The notes beneath the pieces were generated by a model, which was not told where the DNA came from, searched no databases, and was given only the letters and a program-made list of their open reading frames with translations. Positions 1 through 6,940 of a stretch of DNA of 6,942 bases are shown piece by piece. How positions within the stretch are numbered: position 1 is the first letter of the stretch; every line of letters begins with the position of its first letter. Source of the stretch: CAZQGE01 sp964592815. GTDB lineage: Bacteria; Bacillota; Clostridia; Christensenellales; CAG-917. The DNA is taken from NCBI GenBank assembly GCA_964592815.1, contig CAZQGE010000063.1, positions 1 to 6,942 of the forward strand, given 5' to 3'. The position numbers and the translations under genes were made by a program.

Positions 1-822
1 AAGTTGCTTATACTCGTTTTCTCTGCCGTAATTTTTAAGATATGCTTTTACTTTTTCATCAGTACGCCACACAGAACTTAAACACGCACTTTCTGTTGTC
101 ATAACGTCAATGCCATTTCTGTATTCAACAGAAAGAGCGTCAATGCCTTCACCAACAAATTCCAAAACTGCATTTTTCACAAAGCCTTTTTCAAAAACTG
201 CGCCGATTAAAGCAAGTGCAATATCTTGCGGACCAACACCTTTTCTGACTTTTCCGCTAAGTTCGACAGCAATAACTCTAGGGTAATTTATGTCATAAGT
301 GCGTTTAAGCAGTTGTTTTACAAGTTCAGGTCCACCTTCACCAATAGCAATAGTTCCCAATGCGCCATATCTTGTATGGCTGTCACTTCCCAAAATCATT
401 TTGCCACAACCAGCAAACATCTCACGCATATAGCTGTGTATAACAGCAACGTTTGCAGGAACAAAAATTCCGCCGTACTTTTTTGCTGCCGACAAACCAA
501 AAACGTGGTCGTCTTCGTTTATTGTGCCGCCAACCGCACAAAGGCTATTGTGGCAGTTTGTCAAAACGTATGGCAAAGGGAACTCTTTAAGTCCGCTTGC
601 TTTAGCTGACTGAATAATGCCGACATAAGTTATGTCGTGAGAAGCCATAGCGTCAAAGCAAATTTGCAACTTTTCATTATTTCCGCTTACATTGTGCGAA
701 GACAAAATACCATACGCAATAGTTTTTTTGCTGTCACCTAAAATATTTTTCTGTAAAATTTCATCTTGTGACAAAAGTTTTCCATTATAGTAAAACATTG
801 GTTTGTCGAATATTTGTAGCAT
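1..822 (-). CDS. Aconitase-superfamily putative hydratase, YbhJ-like (N-terminal part, gene runs off the left edge)
   Basis: I read this by translating the minus strand: 274 codons are open without a stop, and the gene is cut by the window edge. The protein is the N-terminal part of an aconitase-fold (hydro)lyase. The clearest match is GSDSHTRYGALGT at residues 145-157, corresponding to the aconitase DSH substrate loop (D147, S148, H149). H129, in a P-x6-H context, lines up with the aconitase active-site His before that loop. E244 in TTESACLSSVW lines up with the aconitase Glu in the GAEIGATTSVF segment. The family is usually about 750 residues, so about two thirds is missing, including the region with the three Fe-S cysteines. 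The aconitase HCDH loop is replaced by TNCHNSL (88-94). I remember the same in E. coli YbhJ, whose substrate is unknown to me. The ATG at 822-820 is preceded by GAGG with a 5-nt gap. It has its own promoter and is separated from the upstream operon by a terminator. Family call is firm; the exact reaction is not. Confidence 0.88.
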   Translation of the reverse strand, partial: MLQIFDKPMFYYNGKLLSQDEILQKNILGDSKKTIAYGILSSHNVSGNNEKLQICFDAMASHDITYVGIIQSAKASGLKEFPLPYVLTNCHNSLCAVGGTINEDDHVFGLSAAKKYGGIFVPANVAVIHSYMREMFAGCGKMILGSDSHTRYGALGTIAIGEGGPELVKQLLKRTYDINYPRVIAVELSGKVRKGVGPQDIALALIGAVFEKGFVKNAVLEFVGEGIDALSVEYRNGIDVMTTESACLSSVWRTDEKVKAYLKNYGRENEYKQL

Positions 823-849
823 AATAACCTCATTATAAATATTTAAGAT

Positions 850-878
850 ATTATATAATAATCGACATTTTTAGTCAA
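850..878 (-). promoter_or_regulatory. Sigma-A type promoter of the YbhJ-like hydratase gene
   Basis: On the minus strand the -35 box TTGACT (878-873) and the perfect -10 box TATAAT (855-850) are separated by exactly 17 nt. Transcription would begin near 843, leaving a leader of about 20 nt before the ATG at 822, with the GAGG ribosome binding site (829-826) inside it. The spacer contains TAAAAATGTCGATT (873-860, overlapping the last -35 base), which recurs in inverted orientation in the promoter-like sequence at the right end of the window. Confidence 0.85.
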
Positions 879-914
879 CGAAATAGGAAAATTAACACCA
901 TTATGTGAATTTCA

Positions 915-953
915 ATAAAAAAAAGCCGACAACTTAAAATAACTTGTCGGCTT
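915..953 (-). terminator. Rho-independent terminator of the pgsA-valS operon
   Basis: A perfect 10-bp stem is formed by AAGCCGACAA (923-932) and TTGTCGGCTT (944-953) around an 11-nt AT-rich loop. Read on the minus strand the stem runs straight into eight T residues (924-917, counting the last two of the stem). That is the classic intrinsic terminator arrangement. On the plus strand the stem is followed by A residues, so it should work in one direction only. It closes the five-gene operon and insulates the hydratase promoter, whose -35 box begins 37 nt further on. Confidence 0.9.
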
Positions 954-996
954 AAAAATTGCAATATTTCAATTCATTTTTCAGGCAAATTTATCA

Positions 997-1030
997 GTTA
1001 AAATTAAACGTTTTCGAGTTAAATTTTAAC
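997..1030 (-). other. AT-rich hairpin in the 3' untranslated region of the operon
   Basis: GTTAAAATT (997-1005) pairs perfectly with AATTTTAAC (1022-1030). After one A-A mismatch, three further pairs (1007-1009 with 1018-1020) extend the stem to about 12 bp around an 8-nt loop. There is no T run on either side, so it is not itself a terminator. It lies in the 112 nt between the last stop codon and the terminator hairpin. It could protect the mRNA 3' end or be a chance product of AT-rich sequence. The rest of the 823-1065 gap, apart from this hairpin, the terminator and the promoter, shows nothing I can name. Confidence 0.4.
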
Positions 1031-1065
1031 AAAAATACTTAAAAACTATATTATTTGAGGGGTAA

Positions 1066-1545
1066 TTATTTTTTTGGTTTCTTTTTATCTTCTGGGGTAT
1101 AAGTTTCAACAATCACAAAAGGACACTTTTTTCTGAAACCGCTCAAAACCTTTTCAGATTGAATGTCGTTGAGATTAAGTTTGATACTTTGAATTCCGTC
1201 AGCTTCATTTACGCTGTTATATATTATTGTAACAAGTCCATTTTTGGAATTTTGCTTAATTCCCTCAATGTTATCATATTTTAGTCTGTCACAGAAAAAA
1301 CCTAAAACTATTATAAATTCTTCTTCATCAAATCTATAAAAGCTGTTGAACAACAACATTAAACCTGAAAAAATTATAATCAATGCTGCTGCAAGTGATA
1401 CACCCGCAACAGGTACTGAACGCGCGTCAATGACAATTACGTCTGCAAGCATAACAATGTCCAATATTGTAACTGCAATGCAAAGCAAAATAGCGCATAT
1501 AATTAGAGCGCTTTTCCACCACCCAAAATTCATTCTTTGTTTCAT
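1066..1545 (-). CDS. Small membrane protein with two N-terminal helices and a bacterial PH-like domain
   Basis: The protein has 159 residues. Two hydrophobic segments, about residues 12-36 and 46-67, form a membrane hairpin. They are followed by a soluble part, about 69-148, whose pattern YRFDEEEFIIVLGFF, then DRLKYDNIEGI, then IKLNLND and a final helix (EKVLSGFRKK) resembles the short bacterial PH domains that follow membrane hairpins (bPH_4/DUF1200-like). This assignment is from pattern only. The tail is lysine-rich (KKKPKK) and probably cytoplasmic. Its ATG overlaps the TGA of the preceding gene in an ATGA quadruplet, a typical sign of translational coupling; a GGAG lies 10 nt upstream of the ATG, inside that gene. 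It is the last gene of the operon. Being a membrane protein is fairly sure, the PH-like fold is probable, the function is unknown. Confidence 0.75.
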   Translation of the reverse strand: MKQRMNFGWWKSALIICAILLCIAVTILDIVMLADVIVIDARSVPVAGVSLAAALIIIFSGLMLLFNSFYRFDEEEFIIVLGFFCDRLKYDNIEGIKQNSKNGLVTIIYNSVNEADGIQSIKLNLNDIQSEKVLSGFRKKCPFVIVETYTPEDKKKPKK

Positions 1546-2525
1546 TTCAAGTTATCTCCATTAGTATTGTTATCGTATTCGTCTTCAATGTTATTTTGTC
1601 GATAACCATACTCTATAGTTTCTACAACAGTTGTCGGGTCTGTATAGAACGAATAGCCTTTTGTTTTATAATAACCAACCAACTCAACCGTGCGCAGCAA
1701 GAAATAATACGTTGCGGGAACAAGTATTGTCATCAACCCAAAGGTTACAACTCCAAATCCTGCCGAGAACAAGTATGAACATGCAAAAGTTATAAAATAG
1801 GCTTTGAAAAAACCTCTGAAATTTGATTTCACAAACGTAAAACTTCTTGAAAAAGCTGTGAATACTCTTTCTTCTGGGTGGAACAACATTCTTGGCAACC
1901 AACCAGAAAGCAAACAAGCTCTCAAAGAAATTATAAATAGGCTAAGCAACAACATAAATGGCAATGCAAATATTCTCATCGCCGCATATAAGCCGTAACC
2001 AATTCCAAACAGCAAGCCGAAAATCAATGCGTCTACGGGCAAAACAACCAACAATCTTGCTCCCGAATATCTCAAAGCATTTTTGAAGCACATTGCCAAA
2101 TTGCTTGCAAGTCCAATTTTAAGGTTTGACGACATAATTTTATTTATTATATCTGCAATAGGATAGTACGCAAGTCCAGAAACAAAGACGTAAAAGACAT
2201 AGATAAAAATTAGTCCTATGCAAAGTCCGGCGAGTACCCCTGAATTTTGAGCCACAGCCGCCATCAAATTTTTGAAGCCTATCAAGAAATCATCAACCAA
2301 AGATTTTATTCCCGTTCCATTGTCCAAAAAATTATTGATGGTATCTTTTAATCCATTGAATGCCGAAACAACTTCTGCATCAAGTGCAAGTGCGTTGTAC
2401 GTTGGCACAAAAACTATTGCTCCAACAGCAGCAACAAGCAGCAAACAAATCATCAGCCAAACAACTATCTGAACTATATAGCCTGTGTTAGAAAACAATA
2501 TTGATAACGCATTCTTAAATTCCAT
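1542..2525 (-). CDS. Six-helix integral membrane protein of unknown function
   Basis: This 327-residue protein has hydrophobic segments at about 17-40, 97-119, 157-182, 184-207, 240-257 and 259-282. A 55-residue loop between the first two is mixed polar. The C-terminal tail, about 286-327, is hydrophilic and rich in Asn, Asp and Glu. Between helices 4 and 5 lies an amphipathic stretch, P211-R-M-L-F-H216 then AF at 224-225. The H-x7-A-F spacing is the same as in the upstream membrane protein, suggesting the two are distant paralogs. The arrangement recalls YciC-like and glycerophosphodiesterase membrane-domain proteins, but I cannot place it in a named family. The ATG at 2525 has a GAGGG just upstream. 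It starts 22 nt after the previous gene and overlaps the next by 4 nt, so co-expression is very likely. Confidence 0.8.
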   Translation of the reverse strand: MEFKNALSILFSNTGYIVQIVVWLMICLLLVAAVGAIVFVPTYNALALDAEVVSAFNGLKDTINNFLDNGTGIKSLVDDFLIGFKNLMAAVAQNSGVLAGLCIGLIFIYVFYVFVSGLAYYPIADIINKIMSSNLKIGLASNLAMCFKNALRYSGARLLVVLPVDALIFGLLFGIGYGLYAAMRIFALPFMLLLSLFIISLRACLLSGWLPRMLFHPEERVFTAFSRSFTFVKSNFRGFFKAYFITFACSYLFSAGFGVVTFGLMTILVPATYYFLLRTVELVGYYKTKGYSFYTDPTTVVETIEYGYRQNNIEDEYDNNTNGDNLK

Positions 2526-2547
2526 AATCCCTCACTTTGCTCGGTTG

Positions 2548-3426
2548 TTAACCTTTTCTTTTGTTATTTCCGAAACCCTTTTTCCAAATGCTCACGTTTA
2601 CCAAGTCAACTCTTTCAGCGCCCGTAACTTCATAAAAGAGAGAATACATAAGCGTAATGAAAAACGGTATCATAACTGTGTACATAACTCCGTCGAGCAC
2701 CGTTCTTGCCACCATAATTTCCAATTTTGAAAAGCCCACTACTGCGCCTGCAATTCCAATGGCTGTTGCGCTTAAAACAAACGGAATAAGCACAATAAAG
2801 ATTGATAAAGCGGTTTTGGATACGTGTCCTGTAATCTGACGCCAAGCCATTTTGAAAGCGTCAGCGGGTTTATAACCTGTATGAAGCATAAACGGTGGAA
2901 ACAAAATTGTAGTTGCAAAAAACATCAAAATTATATATGAGTTTAAGAAATAAAACAACAAAGACACAAACAACCAAACTTGAGGATATGGTATTATGGT
3001 TGCCCACAAATAATATATTGCTGTCAAAATTAGGTTTATAACTTCACTTGCAACGCACACAATCACCAAGTAAAGCAACGCGCTTAAAAAGTTAAAGTTT
3101 ATGCCAGTAACAGCTTTTTTCACACTCAGAGTAAAGTCACCAATACGCATATGCCTGTCAACAACACCGATAAGTATGCTGACAGCAAAAACAATCAAAA
3201 CTATACCAACTATTCCAACGTAGAAATAGTCATACGGCAAATTGCGCATTTGTATATACATAGCTGAAAAACTTTCTGAGTTTATATCTTTGTATTGAAA
3301 TAAGAAATAGAAAGTGCTTGACGGCGACAACAAAAATGGCAACAGTAAAGACGGTATGACAGAAATAAGTGTCAGATATGTTCCTTTGTCTATAAAATAT
3401 TTTATTGCAGACTTAAACACTTTCAT
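2548..3426 (-). CDS. Six-helix integral membrane protein of unknown function, probable paralog of the next gene
   Basis: The 292-residue protein has six hydrophobic segments at about 17-44, 69-88, 111-137, 148-178, 205-231 and 241-264, and a short basic C-terminus (KKGFGNNKRKG). After helix 4 comes the sequence FPPFMLHTGYKPADAF (176-191), followed by an amphipathic stretch. The same H-x7-A-F spacing (H182, A190, F191) sits at the same point in the downstream 327-residue protein. No catalytic or transport motif is visible. The ATG at 3426 lies 8 nt after the valS stop, and its weak binding site (AAGAAG) overlaps the end of valS, so translation is probably coupled to valS. Many Bacillota carry folC after valS; here that place is taken by this membrane cassette. 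Real gene: sure. Function: unknown. Confidence 0.8.
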   Translation of the reverse strand: MKVFKSAIKYFIDKGTYLTLISVIPSLLLPFLLSPSSTFYFLFQYKDINSESFSAMYIQMRNLPYDYFYVGIVGIVLIVFAVSILIGVVDRHMRIGDFTLSVKKAVTGINFNFLSALLYLVIVCVASEVINLILTAIYYLWATIIPYPQVWLFVSLLFYFLNSYIILMFFATTILFPPFMLHTGYKPADAFKMAWRQITGHVSKTALSIFIVLIPFVLSATAIGIAGAVVGFSKLEIMVARTVLDGVMYTVMIPFFITLMYSLFYEVTGAERVDLVNVSIWKKGFGNNKRKG

Positions 3427-3434
3427 ATTACTTC

Positions 3435-6050
3435 TTAAAACATATTCAACTTATCTTGAAGTTTTGCGAGTTTATCTTCCGCTTTTTCAAGTTTAGATTT
3501 TTCGTTATCAACCAACTTTTGAGGTGCTTTTGAAACGAATGCTTTGTTTGTCAACAAATTTGTTGTTTTTTCGATTTCAGCTTTTGTCTGTTGAATTTCT
3601 TTGTTGATGCGTTCTTTTTCTTTTTCGACGTCAACGAGGTCACCAAGCGGAACAAGAATTTCTGCATCGTGAGTAACAATAGCCGTAACGGTTTCAGAAA
3701 CTTCAGATTTGTCTTTTATAAATTTAACAGATGAAATACCAGCAAGTTTGTCAAGGAATTGTGACATACCGCCAAGGAAAACTTCATCTTTTGCGATAAT
3801 GTACGCACTAAATTTTCTGCCCAATTCAACGTTCTTTTCATTACGCATATTTCTTATTGCAACAACAATTTCTCTAAGTCCTTCAAACTGTTTTTCTTGC
3901 TTGCGAAATACATACTTTTTGTTGTAAGCAGGCCAATCTTGAGCCATCAAAACTTTGCCACTTTCAGCATATTTGCCATAGATTTCTTCTGTAATATACG
4001 GAATAAACGGGTGCATCAGTTTAAGTATGTCCGTAAGAACGTAAGTTAACATTGCAATAGCGTGATTGTGTGTTTTTTTGTCAGAGCTATAAAGCATAGG
4101 CTTGCTTATTTCAATATACCAATCACAAAATTCAGACCACGTAAAGTCGTATAATTTGGAAGCCGCCAAGCCAATTTCGTACTTATTCAAGTTTACAGTA
4201 ACTTCCCTAATTACGTCATTCAATCTTGTAAGTATCCACTTATCCGCGCTGTTCAAACGTGTCGGAAAAGACAAATCATCGTCTTCTTTTATGTTCATAA
4301 TGACAAAACGTGACGCATTCCAAAGTTTGTTTACAAAGTTACGGCAACTTTCAATTTTGCTTTCCGTAAATCTTGTATCGCTTCCAGGCGCAATTCCAGT
4401 TGCAAGCGAAAAACGTAGTGCGTCAGCTCCGTACTTGTCAATAATTTCCAACGGGTCAATTCCGTTGCCAAGGCTTTTTGACATTTTTCTTCCCTGACTA
4501 TCGCGGACAATACCGTGGATAAGCACCTCACTAAACGGCGGTTCTCCCATAAATTCCAAGCCGCTGAAAATCATTCTAGCAACCCAAAAGAAAATTATAT
4601 CGTATGCCGTTACAAGCACACTTGTAGGATAGAAATATCCAAGATTTTTGTTTTTTCTTGGAAAGCCTAACGTGCTGAATGGCCAAAGTGCAGAACTGAA
4701 CCAAGTATCCAAAACGTCTTCATCTTGACGCATTTTTCCACCGCACTTTGGACAAGTATCAACCATATTTTTTGACACAACCATTTCACCACAATCGTCG
4801 CAATAGTAAGCAGGAATGCGGTGTCCCCACCAAAGCTGACGTGAAATACACCAGTCCTTAATGTTTTCCATCCAGTTAAAATATGTCTTTTCAAAGCGTT
4901 TAGGAATAAACTCAATCTTTTTGGTTTTTACAGCTTTTATGGCAGGTTCTGCCAAAGGTTGCATTTTAACAAACCATTGTTTTGAAACAATAGCTTCAAC
5001 AGTTTCTCCGCAACGGTAGCATTGACCGACATTGTGAGCATAAGGCTGAATTTTTTCAAGATAACCTTGCTGTTTCAAGTCTTCAACAACCGCCTTTCTT
5101 GCGGTAATTCTGTCCATACCTTGATATTTGCCAGCGTTTTCATTCATCAATCCGCCGTCATCAATAACTCTTATAATAGGCAAATTATGTCTAAGTCCAA
5201 GTTCAAAGTCGTTGGGGTCGTGGGCAGGAGTAATTTTTACTGCGCCCGTACCAAAACCAATTTCAACGTAATCATCGGCAACAACAGGAATAATTCTGTC
5301 CGTCAACGGCAAACGCAACATTTTGCCAACGTATTTTGCCATTTTTTCGTCTTTTGGGTTGACTGCAACCGCCGTATCACCCAACATAGTTTCAGGACGT
5401 GTTGTTGCAATAGTTACAAAATCGTCTTCTCCAACCACGGGATAACGGTAATACCAAAGATTTGATTGTTGTTCTTCATATTCGACTTCTGCGTCAGACA
5501 AAGCAGTTTTGCAATGTGGACACCAGTTAATAATTCTATCCCCACGATAAATCAAACCTTTTTTATAATACTTTATGAAGGCTTCTTTTACTGCGTTAGA
5601 ACAATTTTCGTCCATAGTAAACGCTTCTTTTGACCAATCGCAAGACGTGCCTAAGCGTTTTAACTGTTCAACAATTCGTCCACCATATTGTTCCTTCCAT
5701 TCCCAAGCTCTTTCCATAAAACCGTCTCTACCTACGTCGTTTTTAGAAAGACCTTCTTTTCTCATTTTATCAACAATCTTGACTTCGGTTGCAATAGACG
5801 CGTGGTCAGTTCCAGGCAACCATAAAGCCTCGTATCCGCTCATTCTTTTGAACCTTATAAGTATATCTTGAATGGTTTGATTGAGAGCGTGCCCCATATG
5901 CAACTGTCCCGTAATATTGGGAGGTGGCATCATAATAGTGAAAGGTTCTTTTTCGCTGTTTGGATGCGCTTCAAAATATTTTCCATCCATCCACATTTTA
6001 TAAATGCGTTTTTCAAATTCGGGATTGTAAATTTTGTCCATTTGTTCCAT
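3435..6050 (-). CDS. valS: Valyl-tRNA synthetase
   Basis: This class I synthetase joins valine to tRNA-Val in the cytoplasm. The 871 residues are a normal bacterial length. Visible signatures: PPPNITGQLHMGH (42-54, the HIGH motif), GTDHASIATE (80-89), TTRPET (216-221) and TPAHDPNDFELG of the editing domain that removes mischarged threonine, and KMSKS (522-526). Cysteine pairs C177/C180 and C344/C347, and C417/C420 with C433/C436, look like zinc sites. DVLDTWFSSALWPFSTLGFP is typical of ValRS. The last 65 residues (807-871) are a Lys/Glu-rich coiled coil, the usual tRNA-binding arm. I start at the ATG at 6050-6048 because GGAG lies 6 nt before it and the protein then begins MEQMDKIYNPEF as expected. 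An in-frame ATG at 6113 would add 21 unconserved residues and overlap the preceding gene. No T-box leader is present. Confidence 0.98.
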   Translation of the reverse strand: MEQMDKIYNPEFEKRIYKMWMDGKYFEAHPNSEKEPFTIMMPPPNITGQLHMGHALNQTIQDILIRFKRMSGYEALWLPGTDHASIATEVKIVDKMRKEGLSKNDVGRDGFMERAWEWKEQYGGRIVEQLKRLGTSCDWSKEAFTMDENCSNAVKEAFIKYYKKGLIYRGDRIINWCPHCKTALSDAEVEYEEQQSNLWYYRYPVVGEDDFVTIATTRPETMLGDTAVAVNPKDEKMAKYVGKMLRLPLTDRIIPVVADDYVEIGFGTGAVKITPAHDPNDFELGLRHNLPIIRVIDDGGLMNENAGKYQGMDRITARKAVVEDLKQQGYLEKIQPYAHNVGQCYRCGETVEAIVSKQWFVKMQPLAEPAIKAVKTKKIEFIPKRFEKTYFNWMENIKDWCISRQLWWGHRIPAYYCDDCGEMVVSKNMVDTCPKCGGKMRQDEDVLDTWFSSALWPFSTLGFPRKNKNLGYFYPTSVLVTAYDIIFFWVARMIFSGLEFMGEPPFSEVLIHGIVRDSQGRKMSKSLGNGIDPLEIIDKYGADALRFSLATGIAPGSDTRFTESKIESCRNFVNKLWNASRFVIMNIKEDDDLSFPTRLNSADKWILTRLNDVIREVTVNLNKYEIGLAASKLYDFTWSEFCDWYIEISKPMLYSSDKKTHNHAIAMLTYVLTDILKLMHPFIPYITEEIYGKYAESGKVLMAQDWPAYNKKYVFRKQEKQFEGLREIVVAIRNMRNEKNVELGRKFSAYIIAKDEVFLGGMSQFLDKLAGISSVKFIKDKSEVSETVTAIVTHDAEILVPLGDLVDVEKEKERINKEIQQTKAEIEKTTNLLTNKAFVSKAPQKLVDNEKSKLEKAEDKLAKLQDKLNMF

Positions 6051-6056
6051 TTTTAT

Positions 6057-6060
6057 CTCC
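6057..6060 (-). promoter_or_regulatory. Ribosome binding site that fixes the valS start
   Basis: On the minus strand GGAG is followed by ATAAAA and then the ATG at 6050. It lies in the 31-nt gap after the PgsA-like gene. It supports this start over the in-frame ATG at 6113, which lies inside the pgsA-like coding region. Confidence 0.85.
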
Positions 6061-6081
6061 AAGTTCAGTATTAAGTCAGTT

Positions 6082-6798
6082 TTATCCAATATATGTAGTG
6101 CCTTTTTCAGCAACGATTTTTTCGTCTTCTTCTTTTACGCTGTCAGCAGTAGCGGCTTGTCTTTCGCCTTTTTCAATGTTTAATATTTGTTTTACAATAT
6201 CAACCAAATAGTTGATGCCTGCGGCATAACTCAATGCAATACCCCACGCCAAAATGCCCCAGTCGGCACACAAAACGTAAGGGTGAAAGAATGATAAAAA
6301 TATGCCGAGTGAAACTGTAACAGATGAAATTTTACCAAGCCAGTTAGCCTTTACAGTTGCGCCTTTTTTGATGACGATAGGTGATGCAATAATCATCATA
6401 AGTTCTTTTGCCAAAAGCAAAATTACGAAGGCATAGTGTACATACCAACCACCAGTAAATGCTGCAAACTTTGCGCCCAAAGGTGTAAGCCCCGTGCAAA
6501 GTGACAAACAAAACAGAACAGAAATATGCATAAATTTATCAGCAAAGGGGTCAAGTGCCATTCCAATTCCACTTTGCATATTGAATTTTCTCGCAATCCA
6601 ACCGTCAACCAAATCGGAAGCGGCAGCAACGCAAAACACACCCAAGCCAACGTAAAACAACGTCAAATCTGCTCTAACACCTGCAAGTGCAATCAAAGTT
6701 ACAAAAGCAGGAACGCACAAAATTCTAAAATATGTTATCAAATTTGGAATTGTCCACAAATCTTTTTTATTTAGCTGTCCCATCATACCTTTTGCCAT
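6082..6798 (-). CDS. pgsA: CDP-alcohol phosphatidyltransferase, probable phosphatidylglycerophosphate synthase
   Basis: This membrane enzyme probably transfers a phosphatidyl group from CDP-diacylglycerol to glycerol 3-phosphate, the committed step to phosphatidylglycerol and cardiolipin. The CDP-alcohol phosphotransferase signature D-x2-DG-x2-AR-x8-G-x3-D-x3-D is complete: D62, D65, G66, A69, R70, G79, D83, D87, the metal and CDP-binding site. The N-terminus (WTIPNLITYFRIL) is typical of PgsA. Hydrophobic segments continue to about residue 205. Two points differ from standard PgsA: the later segment reads ANWLGKISSV rather than the usual GKxKT form, and a charged tail of about 30 residues (209-238) makes it longer than the common 180-200. 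A relative using another alcohol acceptor is therefore possible. The ATG at 6798 has GAGG 11 nt upstream; a small GTTT/AAAC hairpin could shorten that distance. It is the first gene of the operon. Confidence 0.87.
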   Translation of the reverse strand: MAKGMMGQLNKKDLWTIPNLITYFRILCVPAFVTLIALAGVRADLTLFYVGLGVFCVAAASDLVDGWIARKFNMQSGIGMALDPFADKFMHISVLFCLSLCTGLTPLGAKFAAFTGGWYVHYAFVILLLAKELMMIIASPIVIKKGATVKANWLGKISSVTVSLGIFLSFFHPYVLCADWGILAWGIALSYAAGINYLVDIVKQILNIEKGERQAATADSVKEEDEKIVAEKGTTYIG

Positions 6799-6834
6799 AG
6801 TTTATTAAACCTCTATTGCATAAAATTTTATAAT

Positions 6835-6863
6835 ATTATACCACCTACCAAAGTTTAAGTAAA
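6835..6863 (-). promoter_or_regulatory. Promoter of the pgsA-valS-membrane-cassette operon
   Basis: On the minus strand TTTACT (6863-6858, four of six to consensus) and a perfect TATAAT (6840-6835) are 17 nt apart. Transcription would start near 6828, giving a leader of about 30 nt with GAGG before the ATG at 6798. The leader is too short for a T-box or any known large riboswitch. A 12-nt AT palindrome (6820-6831) covers the expected start site; in such AT-rich DNA this may be chance. Confidence 0.8.
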
Positions 6864-6883
6864 CAAATATAAGAAACATAAAC

Positions 6884-6893
6884 ACAATATTGT
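6884..6893. repeat. Palindrome ACAATATTGT upstream of the pgsA promoter
   Basis: This is a perfect 10-nt palindrome whose near edge is 20 bp upstream of the pgsA -35 box and 18 bp from the -35 box of the opposing promoter. Its core CAATATT recurs 20 nt further on (6905-6911). It could be a regulator site between two divergent promoters, but AT palindromes of this size also arise by chance. Confidence 0.3.
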
Positions 6894-6911
6894 ATATATT
6901 AAAGCAATATT

Positions 6912-6940
6912 TTGAATATAAAAATCGACATTTTTATAAT
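6912..6940 (+). promoter_or_regulatory. Possible divergent promoter facing out of the window
   Basis: On the plus strand TTGAAT (6912-6917) and a perfect TATAAT (6935-6940) are separated by 17 nt. It would drive a gene to the right of the window, divergent from the pgsA operon. No coding sequence is seen between here and the pgsA start, which fits an intergenic regulatory region. Its spacer contains AATCGACATTTT, and the match to the hydratase promoter spacer continues into the -10 box (6923-6936). Confidence 0.5.

Noticed and set aside
226..609. Plus-strand open frame of 127 codons
   Set aside because: It lies wholly inside the YbhJ-like hydratase on the other strand, shows no recognisable domain and is a shadow of that gene.
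915..953. The terminator hairpin as a bidirectional terminator
   Set aside because: The plus-strand side is followed by A residues, not T, and there is no plus-strand gene that needs ending here.
961..969. GCAATATTT shared with 6904-6912
   Set aside because: Nine AT-rich bases matching twice in intergenic DNA of this composition is not above expectation.
4102..4497. Plus-strand open frame of 131 codons, and a similar one of 147 codons at 5022-5465
   Set aside because: Both are antisense to conserved valS sequence including KMSKS or the editing domain, and have low-complexity, domain-free translations.
6051..6113. Longer valS start at 6113
   Set aside because: It would overlap the end of the pgsA-like gene and add residues not expected in ValRS, while the ATG at 6050 has a well-placed GGAG.
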